A DNA stretch of 41,854 bases from CAJBLF01 sp964613015 (GCA_964613015.1 CAZTFP010000014.1:1-41854), one strand, 5' to 3'; shown: positions 1 through 10,761, counted from the stretch's first letter. A program made the numbers and translations. The notes: a model not told the origin generated them from the sequence alone.

Positions 1-158
1 TAGCATTTGCCATCAAGAGACTCAAAGAAATCAAATGTTATAGAGGTATGAGACACAATCTTGGATTGCCCGTAAGAGGACAATTGACGAGAAAAAATGG
101 GAAAACAGCAAAAAAACTTCTTGGAAGAAATAAGGTAAGACCAGTACTTAAGAAGTAA
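1..158 (+). CDS. rpsM: 30S ribosomal protein S13, C-terminal part
   Basis: The window opens inside rpsM; the reading frame starts at base 3 and ends at TAA. The 51 visible residues contain the S13 signature YRGMRHNLGLPVRGQ followed by a basic tail ending VRPVLKK. S13 sits in the head of the small subunit and contacts 5S rRNA/L5 and P-site tRNA. The gene is followed by rpsK, rpsD, rpoA and rplQ, the usual bacterial alpha operon order, so it is a normal housekeeping gene cut by the window edge. No in-frame TGA occurs in this short stretch. Confidence 0.95.
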   Translation, partial: AFAIKRLKEIKCYRGMRHNLGLPVRGQLTRKNGKTAKKLLGRNKVRPVLKK

Positions 159-242
159 CTATTAGTTAAAAATTCAAAGCACTATACAAATTAAATAAGT
201 GCATCAAGCAAATATATTTATCATTTATCATTGTTTACACAT

Positions 243-653
243 ATGGCTACACCTACAGCTACAAAAGCAAAAGTCGCTACTCCAAAAAAGAAAAAAGATA
301 CCAAATTGGATAGTTGAGTTCTTCATGTACAAACTACTGACAATAATACCATTCTCGCATTGGTAGACGATGCTGGTAACAAAATACTTTGAGGAGGAAC
401 AGGAAAACTCGGCTACAAAGGAAGTAAAAAAAGCACACCTTATGCTGCTGAAGTTTTGACGAAACAAATATTGAAAGAAGCTCAATGATTTGGACTCAAA
501 GAAATAGGAGTCATCTTTAGAGGATGTGGATTAGCAAGAGATGGTGTTTTCAAGGCTATCAACGAAATATGACTTATCGATATCGCATATATCAAGGAAA
601 ATACTGCTATCCAATTTGGATGATGTAAATGAAAAAGAAAAAAGAGAATTTAA
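243..653 (+). CDS. rpsK: 30S ribosomal protein S11
   Basis: This 136-residue protein has a low-complexity Ala/Thr/Lys N-terminus followed by the S11 core, including GGGTGKLGYKGSKKSTPYAAE and FRGCGLARDGVF. It helps form the platform of the small subunit and the mRNA exit region. The gene contains several in-frame TGA codons, at conserved glycines such as the first of the GGGTGK run and the second of GGCKGKRKKRI. With the standard code it would be cut into fragments; with TGA as Gly it gives one intact protein of normal length. The start ATG follows an AT-rich leader with no evident Shine-Dalgarno. Confidence 0.95.
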
Positions 654-705
654 TATATGTAATATAATCCACTTAGTACCATTTTAAATTATAAATTGCC
701 TTTTA

Positions 706-1326
706 ATGAGATATACGGGACCTAAATTTAAATTATGTAGAAGAGAACAAGTAGATCTATTCTGATCCAAAAAATATAATGTAAAAAAGAATAGAAGCTT
801 ACCATGACAACATGGTGCTAATATGCAAAGATCTTCTGAATATGGGAAACTTTTGAGAAACAAACAAGTTCTTAAGAGAATGTATATGTTATCAGAAAGA
901 CAATTTGTGAGAATCGTAAAAGATATTGCTGCTAAATATGCAAAAAATAAAAATATCACGCATGATACTGCCTTGTTTCAATTCTTAGAAAAAAGAATGG
1001 ACTCTACAGTATATAGATCATGACTTGCAAAAACTATGATGCAAGCAAGACAAATGGTTAATCACGGTCACTTCTTATTAAATGGAAAGAAACATAATAT
1101 TCCGTCATCATTTGTGAGTATCGGTGATAAAATCAGTGTCAAAGAAAAATTGAAAAACTCTACACTCTACAGCCAAAATGCTGCAGATATCAAAGGTAAA
1201 ACACCTTCATGGGTAAAATTGGATAAAGCATCTAATGCTGTAGAAGTACTTAGTGATCCTCAAGTTGGAGAACTTGGTATACCTGCTGATCTCTTGAAAG
1301 TTATTGAATTTTATGCGAGAGCATAA
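706..1326 (+). CDS. rpsD: 30S ribosomal protein S4
   Basis: S4 is a primary 16S rRNA binding protein of the small subunit and often a translational regulator of its operon. The 206-residue product starts MRYTGPKFKLCRREQ and contains LPGQHG and the S4 RNA-binding fold (ARQMVNHGHFLLNGKKHNIPS), as expected for the family. Three in-frame TGA codons are read as Gly (for example FGSKKY and LPGQHG). A standard-code search finds only the two pieces after internal stops. It lies 52 bp after rpsK and 78 bp before rpoA in the alpha operon. Confidence 0.95.
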
Positions 1327-1404
1327 TCTTAGCATCGTATGTAAGCATAACCTTATTATTATATCTAATGAAACAAAAAAAATTTTTACTCTTTATTACT
1401 CTGC

Positions 1405-2400
1405 ATGTTGGATATACAAAAATTCATCTGAGCTCCAAAAATTATTGTCTCACAAGTAGACGATACAACGACCAAATTTGAGGTGAAGTATCTGCCTAGA
1501 GGATTTGGACAGACACTTGGAAACGCATTAAGAAGAATTATTTTGTGATACAGTATTGGGTGAGCTATCACTGGGTTAAAAATCAAATGAGTAAATCATG
1601 AATATCACGTAATAGATTGAGTAAAAGAAAGCGTAATTGATATGATGTTAAACTTCAAAACACTTCGTTTCAAAGTCGATGAAAAAGCTGACAATATCCA
1701 ATGGGTTTCTCAAAGATTTTCAGGAATAGGACTCTATACATCAAACAATATCAAACTTCCTGCTGGTATTGAATTACTCAATGAAGATGTAGCTCTCTTT
1801 GAAATCACTGATCCTTCACTTGAACTCAATATTGATATCAGAATAGAAAAGGGATATGGATATTATAGTATTGATTACCTTAGATCTCGCGATAGAAAAG
1901 ATGAAGATATCGATGCAAATATGTTGTTGATTGATAATGAATTCAAAATTATTGATTATGTAAAATATGAAGTTGAAGAAGTTATTGAAGACTTTACGTG
2001 ATCTATCAAAGACTTATTGGTTATCGAAATCAGATCATGGTACAAAGGTGTTTCTCCAAAAGAAATCATGATGTTTGCATGAGAAGTATTAGCTTCATAT
2101 GCTAAATTATTCATCTTTGATAATATATACATCGACAGATCATTCCTCGTAGATATTGAAGACCTTGATAGAGTACAAGACAAATTCCATGAAGAAGCTA
2201 GTATCAAAACTATGCCTATCGATGCGCTTCCTCTCAGTGAAAGGACAAGAAATGCATTGATCAAAAATAATATATTGTATGTAGAAGATCTCGAAAAAAA
2301 GAAGAAAGGAGAACTTTTACTTATGAAATGAGTCGGTAGAAAGGCTATCGATGAAATCAATAGTGCATTGGCAAATATCGATAAAGCTTTGATAGGATAA
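1405..2400 (+). CDS. rpoA: DNA-directed RNA polymerase subunit alpha
   Basis: The alpha subunit dimerises to nucleate RNA polymerase assembly. Visible landmarks are GFGQTLGNALRRIIL (alpha NTD), ITGLKIKGVNHEYHVIDGV, LNFKTLRFKV, and a C-terminal helix-hairpin domain around LLMKGVGRKAIDEI. The protein is 331 residues, normal length. About a dozen TGA codons are read as Gly, including the conserved Gly in LLMKGVG. The ATG at 1405 was chosen because the family N-terminus begins shortly before this point; the earlier ATG at 1368 is in another frame. The alphaCTD is present, so activator contacts are possible. Confidence 0.95.
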
Positions 2401-2464
2401 TATATTCTCCTTCAAAAATACGTTTCAGTAGTTATGTATTTTAATTATATTATAGTTTGGTACC

Positions 2465-2851
2465 ATGAGACATAAAGACAATAAAATGCTCGAATTACAT
2501 ACAGGAGCAAAAAAAAGAGATGTATATATCAGACAGTTATTGACCAATCTTGTAAAAAACGGCAAGACAACTACTACACCAAAAAGAGCTAAAGTACTTA
2601 AATCTGAAATAGATTCTTTTTTTGCTAAGCTGGTTAGTATAAGCAAAAAACTTGATGAAAAAGATGCAAAAAGAGAATGCATTAGATATATCAAATCTAT
2701 CATTTTCGGTGAAGCTGAAGGAAAAAAAGTATTGAATGTACTCTTACCTAAATATATCGAATCATGATCTACCTCAAGTTTCGTAGCTGATTATAAATTG
2801 GGGTTTAGAGTGGGTGATGGTGTTCAGAAAATATTACTTAAATTATTATAG
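2465..2851 (+). CDS. rplQ: 50S ribosomal protein L17
   Basis: L17 binds 23S rRNA near the polypeptide exit region. The 128-residue product has the typical start MRHKDNKMLELHTGAKKRD and the LLTNLVKNGKTTTTPKRAK block. One TGA (2765-2767) is read as Gly; beyond it the frame continues through VADYKLGFRVGDG to a TAG. It completes the alpha operon order rpsM-rpsK-rpsD-rpoA-rplQ and sits 25 bp before rplM. Confidence 0.93.
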
Positions 2852-2876
2852 TTTTAGTATTTTGAAATGTTGTATA

Positions 2877-3335
2877 ATGGAATTTACAAAAAAAGATCTT
2901 AATAAAACGCTTCGAGTAAAACCAGCTGATATGCAAAAAAATAGAACATGGTGGAAAATCGATGCAAGTGGAAAGGTACTTTGAAGATTGGCTGTAGATA
3001 TTGCAAAATTGCTCTTGGGAAAACACAAGGCGTATTATGCTGATTTCTGGGATGCTGGTGATTTTGTAGTGGTAGAAAATATCGACAAAATCAAAGTAAC
3101 GGGAAAAAAACTTCAAGATAATCTCATGTATGCATACAGTGGATACAAAGGAAATCTCAAACAAATCACTCGAGAACTTGTGATGAAGAAAAATCCTGAA
3201 AGATTGCTTACCGCTGTGGTAAGAGGTATGCTTTCCAAAAACAAACTTAGAGACAAGAGAATCAAAAGGATGAAACTTGTGGTATGAACAACTACTAAAT
3301 ACGATCATTTTAAACCAGTAAACTTATCTAAATAA
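2877..3335 (+). CDS. rplM: 50S ribosomal protein L13
   Basis: L13 is an early assembly protein of the large subunit. The 152-residue product contains RTWWKIDASGKVLGRLA, the LLGKHKAYYADFWDAGD block and RGMLSKNKL, all typical for L13. Two TGA codons are read as Gly, in KVLGRLA and in VVGTTTK. The stop codon TAA overlaps the rpsI start by one base (TAATG), the usual coupling of L13 with S9. Confidence 0.95.
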
Positions 3336-3757
3336 TGGCAAACAAAGACTATACCTATGCTATAGGAAGAAGAAAAGAAACAACTGCTGTTGTTAAACTT
3401 TTTGGAAATGGAGATGGTAATTTCACCATCAAAACCTCTAACGGATCACAAAAACCGTTGGCAGATTATTTTGGAGGAAATCTTTATCTTCTCGAGGCTG
3501 CTCTTTTACCACTCAAAACTTTGGGTATTGATTACCTGAAGAAATTTGACGCTGAAATCGTTGTCAGTGGATGAGGAATATCAGGTCAAGCTGATGCTAT
3601 CAAACTATGATTTGCAAGAGCATTGATCGAATGGAATCCTGAACTTAGACTTACTTTGAAACCTTATGGATTACTCAAAAGAGATCCTAGAATCAAAGAA
3701 AGAAAGAAACCAGGTTTGAAAAAAGCGAGAAAAGGACCAACATGGTCAAAGAGATAA
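3335..3757 (+). CDS. rpsI: 30S ribosomal protein S9
   Basis: S9 lies in the small-subunit head and its C-terminal tail reaches the P site. The 140-residue product begins MANKDYTYAIGRRKETTA and ends with the basic tail KKARKGPTWSKR, a variant of the usual C-terminal KR. Two TGA codons fall in glycines of SGGGISGQADA and KLGFARAL. It is translationally coupled to rplM by the TAATG overlap and is followed by a rho-independent terminator, so it ends the ribosomal operon. Confidence 0.95.
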
Positions 3758-3787
3758 TCGTTCTCTGATATATTTTCCAGAAAGAAG

Positions 3788-3812
3788 TACCGTGGAATCG
3801 GTATTTTTTTTT
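3788..3812 (+). terminator. Rho-independent terminator of the ribosomal operon
   Basis: TACCG and CGGTA form a 5-bp stem around a 6-base loop, directly followed by nine T. It lies 30 bp after rpsI and before adk on the same strand. Confidence 0.7.
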
Positions 3813-3877
3813 GATTTTGAAAAGCAAATCCATATATCAGTGTCTGAACTTTTTATTTTTTTTATTATTCATAGCAG

Positions 3878-4450
3878 ATGGACAAGGATTTGATATTCCT
3901 CGGCATCCAATGATGTGGGAAAGGAACTCAAGGTAAACTACTTTTTAAAGAATTTCCCAATACGGTCTATATGGAAATGGGACAACTTTGTAGAGCATTG
4001 ATGTCCAATGATAATTGTGTCGGAAATTATATCAAAAATGTAGTAAATAACGGACTGATGATTGACAACTTTATCACCCATGATTTGTTGCATTCGACCA
4101 TACAAATCGCTCAAAAACTAGGTAAATGAATCATGATGGACTGATTTCCTAGACTGATGGAACAAGCTGAGTTTATGATCAAAAAAATGGAAGAATACAA
4201 AAGAGATTATCTTGTTATCCATTTTGAATTATCCAAAGAAAAGGCTATCGAAAGAATGATAAAAAGAGCAGCTATCGAATCTCGTACGGATGATACTCCC
4301 GAAGCTATGGAACATAGGATTTCTATTTTTATAAATGAAACCCTTCCTGTTATCAAACACTTTGCATCCTTGGGTAAAGTCGTTACGGTAAATGCGGATG
4401 GGGATATAGAAAAAGTACAAGCAGAACTAAGAAGTAAATTAGGACTTTAA
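3878..4450 (+). CDS. adk: Adenylate kinase family protein
   Basis: Catalyses ATP + AMP to 2 ADP in the cytoplasm. The 190-residue protein has an N-terminal P-loop GIQGCGKGTQ (residues about 9-18) in which the Gly after GIQ is encoded by TGA. It also has the AMP-binding MMDGFPR motif, a RAAIESRTDDTPEAMEHR stretch equivalent to the lid-region RxDDxxExxxxR, and no Cys-based zinc lid, so it is a short-lid type. A nearby NMP kinase such as UMP/CMP kinase is possible, but the RTDDTPEA motif fits adenylate kinase best. It is followed 16 bp later by the methyltransferase gene, suggesting co-transcription. Confidence 0.85.
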
Positions 4451-4466
4451 TTATTTAAAAACCTCT

Positions 4467-6068
4467 ATGGCTAAAGTGCTCACGAGAGTGAAAATTGATA
4501 AAATATGATATGGATGAGTAGGACTTGCGAGAATGAGTGATGGAAAAAGAATCTTGATCAAATGAGGTGCTTTACCCTGAAGTATTGTAGATTTGAGAAT
4601 TGTGAAACAAAGAAAAGATTATGTAGAAGCACATATAACTCATGTCCAAGAACTTGATCCCAAAATCGTAGATGGGGAGATTTTTTGTCCTCATTTTTTC
4701 TCATTACTATCATCAAATGATATGAATACAGAACCATGGAAAATTGGCTGTGGCGGGTGTAAATGGCAGATGTTGAGTTATGGTAATCAATTGAAACTCA
4801 AAGAAGATATCGTCAATGACGCATTTACCAAGATCAAGAAAAAATTACCAGAACTGCAGGTATTGTCTATCATTTGATCACCTGAAGAAAAAAAATATAG
4901 AAACAAAATAGAATTTAGTTTTGGGAAATATATAACCAATACATTGAAAGATGGAAAGGTGGAATCATTGGAAGATGGAAAGAAAAAGGAAATTACCGTC
5001 TTATCTGACCGAAGTGTGGGCTTCCATAAGCAAGGAGAATTTAGTAAAATCATTGATATTCATAATTGTGCTCTCATCTCTGATGAAGCGAATGCGCTGT
5101 TTCAATATATCAAACAGCTTTGCAAAGCATCAGGACTCCCCGTCTATGATCAGATGACGCATCAAGGGTTCTTTAGACATATCGTGATCAGAGAAGGTAC
5201 GAATACTGACCAATTTCTTGTGAATCTTGCTGTCGCGGATAAAAATATCAAAGATACGGATATGCAACATTGGGATGATTTTCTAGAACTCTTGAAAAAA
5301 GATAGTTTTTTGAATGAAAAAGTAACTACACTAGTTATTACGTATAATAATGGACTAGCCGATGTTATAAAATCACAAGAATGTACCATAAAAACATTTT
5401 GGTGAGAAGGACATATTTATGAAAAACTTATCTTCAAAAATACCATCAAGACAGTAGACGAGACCGTTGACGATATAGATAAAATACAAAGCACATGAAC
5501 GACTGAGATCTCTTTCAGGGTTTCTCCTTTTTCGTTTTTTCAGACGAATACACTCTGAGCACAACAGCTTTTTGGTCAGGCAATGAAAATGGTCGGAAAT
5601 ATCGAAGGAACTATCCTTGATCTCTATTGTGGAACATGATCTATCGGTATCAGTTTTTTGAAAGTAGGAAAAGGCAAAAGACTTGTCGGTATAGAAATCG
5701 TCGAAGAATCAATCGCTGATGCGTGGTATAATGCGAAAATCAATGGTATCGAAGATAAAGTGGTATTTTTGGCCAATCCTGCAGAAAAAGCATTTACTCA
5801 GACTCCAGAAATCAGAAACAAACTCAATAATCTTGGACTCGTCATCATCGATCCTCCCAGGGATGGTCTCCATAAAAACGTCGTCCAGATGATCTGCGAT
5901 CTCAAAAAAGAATCTGACTTTAAATTGTTATATATTTCCTGTAACCCCGTTACCATGGTCAGAGATATAGAACTTTTGCTAGCAGGATGATTTAGTATCA
6001 AAACTATCCAGCCGGTTGATATGTTTCCTCAGACCCATCATATAGAATGTATTTGAGTATTGACTTAA
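4467..6068 (+). CDS. RNA (uracil-5-)-methyltransferase, TrmA/RlmD family
   Basis: SAM-dependent methylation of a uracil C5 in rRNA or tRNA. The 533-residue protein has an N-terminal TRAM-like RNA-binding segment (VKIDKIGYGGVGLAR), four cysteines suited to a 4Fe-4S cluster (C74, C95, C98, C201), a Rossmann SAM site ILDLYCGTGSIGI, the DPPRDGL motif, and a catalytic Cys in ISCNP (C492). FQTNTLGAQQLF is also typical of this family. The first two cluster cysteines are 20 residues apart instead of the usual five, an insertion of about 15 residues. Many TGA codons are read as Gly. The target (U747/U1939 of 23S rRNA or another site) cannot be told from sequence. Confidence 0.85.
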
Positions 6069-6115
6069 TTTATTAAATATTTATAGTATCGATATTTATC
6101 TACTGATCATCTTCT

Positions 6116-6628
6116 ATGTCTGAACACTTGGATGCAAGATATGATGAACCAAATAAAATCGATAATATCCTCAAAAAAATGAGATTGGATAAATTATATA
6201 CCGAAGCATTAAAAAGTACAAAATTTGCAAATAGGATTGTCATTTATCTCCGTGGATACAATCTAAAAATAAAACAGTTAGATCCACTCTATCAGCAGGC
6301 ATCTGAATGTATCGCTGCGTTTGATGCATATTTTTTGCAGGAAAGAAAATATTTGGTAAAATATATGCAACAGCCAACCAAACAAAAGATAGGAAAACGA
6401 GATATGTATGAATACATCCAGGATATCCAAAAAAATCTCGATACATTCGAAGCTACCTATGAACCACTTCAGACCAAGATGAAATCTATCGCCAACACAT
6501 TTGTCAACGAGCAAGATAGAAATGAGCAGATATTTAAGGTAGATTCTTTCTGTGATCTATTTATACAAATCTATATTGATATCTCAGAGATACAGGAGAC
6601 CTATGATTATCTAACTAATATTGTGTAA
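6116..6628 (+). CDS. Helical protein of unknown function
   Basis: I do not recognise this 170-residue protein. It begins MSEHLDARYDEPNKIDN, is rich in Lys, Glu, Gln and Tyr, has no hydrophobic segment or signal peptide, and looks almost entirely alpha-helical with possible coiled-coil stretches (YIQDIQKNLDTFEATYEPL). It contains only two glycines, neither coded by TGA, so codon use says nothing about its origin. It lies 47 bp after the methyltransferase and 89 bp before murB, all on one strand. The ATG at 6116 is the only in-frame ATG near the 5' end. Confidence 0.7.
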   Translation: MSEHLDARYDEPNKIDNILKKMRLDKLYTEALKSTKFANRIVIYLRGYNLKIKQLDPLYQQASECIAAFDAYFLQERKYLVKYMQQPTKQKIGKRDMYEYIQDIQKNLDTFEATYEPLQTKMKSIANTFVNEQDRNEQIFKVDSFCDLFIQIYIDISEIQETYDYLTNIV

Positions 6629-6717
6629 AGATTGTGTGACCGTAAAAAACTATGTTGCATTAGAAATCCTAGTACAAAATAGTATACTGCATATGATTTA
6701 CTTTTATATTTTATCGT

Positions 6718-7773
6718 ATGATAGGTATCCAAGAAAATGTTTCGCTGAAATACTACAACACCTTTGCCGTTCCTGTACAAGCAGATTTTTTCGTTGAAAT
6801 AATGAATGAACAAGAGATTTTTGATTTGATTTCAGACGATATTTTCACTTCACAACAACGTTTAATTCTGGGTGGGTGAGCCAATATCCTTTTCACGAAA
6901 AATTATGAATGATTGGTAATTAAGGTTTCTTTGCTAGGAAAAGAAATAGTAAAGGAAGAAAGTAATGACGTCTATGTGAAAGTCGGCGCCGGCGAAAATC
7001 GACACGAGATTATGATGCGAAGTCTGGCACAATGATATGTCTGAGGAGAAAATCTTGTCCTTATCCCTGGACAAGTTTGATCTGCTCCCGTGGGTAATAT
7101 CGGTGCCTATGGCAAAGAAGCAAAAGATATTATCACTGAAGTTGAAGGAATAGATATTAAAACGAACACAAAAAAAGTACGAACAAATAACGAATGCAGA
7201 TTCGCCTATCGTGAGAGTATTTTTAAACATGAGCTAAAAAATAAAGTAATAATTACTGCGGTTACTTTTGTATTTAAAAAACAATCAAGCGATTATATAC
7301 CCAATATCCAATACACTGATATCCAAGAACGTCTATTTGCTGAATGAAAAGATCCGATCACCATCACCGCTCAAGAAGTAGCACATATCATCATCACTAT
7401 CAGAGAAGGAAAATTACCTGATCGAAAAAAAATTGGCACTGCAGGAAGTTTTTTCAAAAATCCCATCGTAGAAAAAGATCAGTTTGAAAAGTTAGTATTG
7501 AAATATCCCCAGATCAAATGAAATGAAATCCAAATTTCTGAATTTTGAATTCTGCATTCTGCATTCAAGTTATCAGCGGGTCAACTTATCGAGCTTGCCG
7601 GGTTTAAATGAAAATCAGAATGATCAGTCGCTACCTATGATAAGCACGCGCTCATCATCATCAACAAGGGTGGTGCAAGTGGTACAGAGATACGAGCATT
7701 TGCTCAATCGATACAGAAAAAGGTTTATGAACTATTTGGTGTAAAATTAGAACCAGAAGTAATTATTATGTAA
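6718..7773 (+). CDS. murB: UDP-N-acetylmuramate dehydrogenase
   Basis: Flavoenzyme that reduces UDP-GlcNAc-enolpyruvate to UDP-MurNAc in peptidoglycan synthesis. The 351-residue protein has the FAD-binding motifs LILGGGANILF and GQVGSAPVGNIGAYG, the FAYRESIFK motif of E. coli type (type I) MurB, GTAGSFFKNPIV carrying the catalytic Ser, and a C-terminal EPEV with the catalytic Glu. Numerous TGA codons encode Gly, and the standard-code pieces are only short fragments. Together with mraY downstream it shows that the organism makes at least part of its own peptidoglycan. A strong terminator follows. Confidence 0.93.
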
Positions 7774-7785
7774 ATATTTAGTGAT

Positions 7786-7815
7786 AAAAAAACCTGCGAT
7801 ACTGCAGGTTTTTTT
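7786..7815. terminator. Bidirectional terminator between murB and the pilin gene
   Basis: AACCTGC and GCAGGTT form the core stem around GATACT, flanked by A on the left and T on the right, so it works in both directions between the convergent genes. Confidence 0.8.
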
Positions 7816-7837
7816 GTATGATATAAGTTTAAATAAT

Positions 7838-8422
7838 TTAGTAGACGTAAATATATCTAAGAACATCTGATCCTTTTGGATATGTACAATTTCCATTTCC
7901 ATCGTTTGTTGCTGCCGTTGCTGTATCAGCCTTAAATATTTTACATAAACTAGCAGTAATACTTTCATACGTAGATGTATTTGCAATGTTTCATGTATAT
8001 ACCCAATTCGATCATCATTCGGTTTCTGCACCAGCCATAAGAACAAATCCATTATTTGCAATTCATCATTTTGTGATTGTTATATAGCTATATTGTCATG
8101 AAACAGCATTTGCAATTCAAGTAAAAAGTCTGCTGGTATTAGGATCTTCTGGGATACTAGACATTCATGCTGTTATCAAATCTCCGGAAATCTGTGATAG
8201 AGCACATCCATTTGTACATGCAGGAAATTGTCCTCTATCTATCTGATACGATACCAATGCTGTTGCTACTTGAGCAAGATCAGCTTTACGAGCCACGTCA
8301 TTTGCTCTTCCTCTTGCACTTGCAAGTCTTGGGATAAGTGCTGCAGCAAGGATACCGATGATAACGATTACTATAAGCATTTCGATAAGCGTAAAACCCT
8401 TTTTAGCTTTTCTAGAAAACAT
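7838..8422 (-). CDS. Type IV pilin / pseudopilin-like protein
   Basis: The 194-residue product has a class III signal: short basic leader, prepilin peptidase site after Gly9, then FTLIEMLIVIVIIGILAAAL with Glu at position 5 of the mature form. This hydrophobic helix packs in the core of a type IV pilus or type II secretion pseudopilus. The C-terminal globular part has two pairs of cysteines and many Gly encoded by TGA, the last region reading GNGNCTYPKGSDVLRYIYVY. A standard-code search stops after 85 residues. Pili of this kind serve attachment to the host bacterium and DNA uptake in small epibiotic bacteria; the neighbouring dprA fits the DNA-uptake idea. Confidence 0.85.
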
Positions 8423-8517
8423 CGAATACAGAAAAATAGTAAAAATTTTATTATTTATGGTATAGATATATGCAATGCAGTAGGAATTTCAATAGGTAGT
8501 TAGTGTTGGTGAAATAA

Positions 8518-9519
8518 TTATTTGAGGATATATTTTCCTGGCTCATTCTCACCTACCAATCACTTGATCTCTAAGATCGTAAGCAAAGAAATACTTTCCT
8601 GAATATCCATTCACGTACCTTGGACCAATGCATGGATAGCTACTCATTGATCGCGAGAGAGGCATGATACGAGGCATTGTTCTTGGTCGGTAAGGTGGAT
8701 CGTAGGCTGAGGTCTGGAAGAAATATGTTTTGAAGTAAAATGGGTAGCGAGAAAGCTGGAGAGAGAAAAAATTGGATGGATGAAACCTGTTTCTATGTAG
8801 TGTAAGACGCCTGCACTTGTCTGAGAAAAGATTGAATTTGGCGTAGCATAGATGGGCTTTTTCATGGCTATCGCACAATCGACAGTAATCAAACTGCCTG
8901 ATTTTTCTCCTGCTTCTGGCACAAAAAGCACATCAGAGAGTCCAGCTATCAAGCGATTTCTCTGTGGAAATGTATATTTTGTCGGTGGTTCTCAGAGCTT
9001 ATATTCTGAGATTACCAATCCGCCAGCAGCGACTATTTGCTGGATGATTGTACGTTCTTGTTTCTTGAGATATCGTCACAAGCCTCATCACAATACTGCA
9101 ATAGTAGGAATATTGTAGTCATGAGAAAGCTGGTGACAGAGTTGATCTATGCCTTCTGCCATCCCAGAAACCGTCACGATATCATGATCTTGTGTCGAAG
9201 TGAATAGATTTTCTAGTACTTGTTTTCCGTAGAGCGACATCTTTCTAGGTCAGACAATGCCTAGCGTCTTTTGGTTAAGCAGAGAAATATTTCCGAGGTA
9301 ATAAACTATGTGTACTCTTGGTCTGATAGGAAGTAATTTGTAATGAAAATCTTGATCTGAATCGAGCATCGCTCAAATTTTGTTTTCCTGGATTCGAGTT
9401 TGAAGTTTGTCATATTTGGTGGTATCGTAGTCGGTCATGGTTTGGATGTGACCATATGAAATTTTGGGATCTAAAGAATAAAGAATTGCTTCGTGCTGCA
9501 TGGTCGGTTTTGCTCACAT
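8518..9519 (-). CDS. dprA: DNA processing protein DprA
   Basis: DprA binds incoming single-stranded DNA and loads RecA during natural transformation. The 333-residue protein shows the Rossmann-like core GIVGPRKMS, VSGMAEGID, AVLGGGLGRYL, GLVISEYKLGEPP, FPQRNRLIAGLS and GEKSGSLITVD, followed by a C-terminal winged-helix-like segment. Several core glycines (for example two in VLGGGLGRY) are TGA. The start at 9519 gives MGAKPTMQH; an internal ATG six codons later is possible. It lies 95 bp upstream of the pilin gene on the same strand, a plausible small competence unit. Confidence 0.9.
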
Positions 9520-9597
9520 AAAAATTCTAGTAAATTATAAATATATATATCTATTTTTCAATACTTACTTATCATTATTCTTCTGTCAAAACTATCA

Positions 9598-9625
9598 TTG
9601 ACAATACTTTTTGGATATTTATGCT
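9598..9625 (+). promoter_or_regulatory. Candidate sigma70-type promoter for mraY
   Basis: TTGACA (9598-9603) and TATGCT (9620-9625) are 16 bp apart, in the divergent space between dprA and mraY. If used, transcription starts near 9632, which rules out the in-frame TTG at 9598 as the mraY start and supports ATG 9694. Confidence 0.45.
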
Positions 9626-9693
9626 TGAAATACACTATAAACTTGACTACACTTTCGCCTACACGATTTTTTTTATGTTTTCCGAAGGATATT

Positions 9694-10761
9694 ATGTTAG
9701 TGAAGTTAAATAATATTATCATGTTTGCGTTGATTGCGTTTTTCATTTCCTGGATTCTGTATCCGATATATATCAGTATTTTGAAAAAATATAAGTTTGG
9801 AAAAACTATCCGCGAAGCAGCAGTTACCTGAGAGAAATCAACCATCTTTTCTCAGCTCCATGAACACAAACAAGGGACACCTACGATGTGAGGCGGGATT
9901 TTTTTGATAGTCATGGGACTTATGGTAGGGCTTTCTTTTATGCTGAAAGACTATGGATTTATCAATAATACTTTATTTAATAGACAGGAAACGTATGTCT
10001 TACTCTTTGGTTTCTTTAGTATGGGACTGATAGGACTCGTAGATGATTTCCTCAATATCAAAGGACATGGTGCAGTAAAATGACTCAGTGCAAAAGCTAA
10101 ACTCATCGGTATGGTGGTTTTTTCTGCATTTATCAGCCGATGGTTTTATAGTAGATTGGGTATCGATTATATCAATTTTTGGCCAATCGCAGGCAAAATA
10201 TCTCTCGGATTATTCTATCCCCTCATCACCTTTTTCGCTACTATCGCGATTGTCAATGCTATCAATATTACGGATGGATTGGATGGACTTGCTGGAGGAC
10301 TCATGACAATTATTCTTTTTGTCCTTGGTGTTATTTTGTTTTTTAATCAGACCTATATCGCCACTACCGTCATTGCTATCATGGTAGCCATGCTTGTGGC
10401 ATTTATGTTTTATAATATCTATCCTGCCAAGATTTTTATGGGTGATAGCTGAGCATTTGCTCTGTGATGACTCATAGCATCACTCCTCTATTTTCTCAAC
10501 ATGAGAACCGGTATCTTGATGCCTTTTATCATACTCTTCTGACTTTTTATTATAGATCTGACATCAAGTTTTCTGCAAATATTTTGGAAAAAGTATTTCA
10601 AGAAAAAACTTTTTGCTGTATCGCCACTTCATCATCTGTTTGAGCATAAAGGAATCAATGAAACGACTATCGTTATGAAAGCATGGTTTATACAGGGTAT
10701 CTTGGCTGTCATTACTATCGTCATATTATTCTATCAGTTTAACAAAACATTTATAAAATAA
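9694..10761 (+). CDS. mraY: Phospho-N-acetylmuramoyl-pentapeptide transferase
   Basis: Integral membrane enzyme that forms lipid I from UDP-MurNAc-pentapeptide and undecaprenyl phosphate. The 355-residue protein has about ten hydrophobic segments and the MraY motifs HKQGTPTMGGG, GLVDDFLNIKGHG, NAINITDGLDGLAGG, KIFMGDSGAFALG and SPLHHLFEHKG. TGA codons encode conserved Gly, such as those in GDSGAFALGG. ATG 9694 is preceded by GAAGGAT at suitable spacing, and the resulting 36 residues before KKYKFG match short-N-terminus MraY proteins. An upstream TTG at 9598 would add 32 residues but overlaps a likely promoter. Confidence 0.93.

Noticed and set aside
1368..1404. ATG at 1368 as rpoA start.
   Set aside because: It is in a different frame from rpoA; the family N-terminus fits ATG 1405.
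243..7744. Many genes appear as strings of short ORFs, as if frameshifted or decaying.
   Set aside because: All breaks are TGA codons at conserved glycines; read as Gly the genes are intact and of normal length, so they are not pseudogenes.
7747..8061. A 104-residue minus-strand ORF over the pilin C-terminus.
   Set aside because: It lies in another frame of the pilin gene; the pilin frame continues through TGA-Gly and carries the coherent protein.
9598..9693. TTG at 9598 as start of mraY.
   Set aside because: It forms the -35 box of a likely promoter, and ATG 9694 has a purine-rich box and gives a normal MraY N-terminus.
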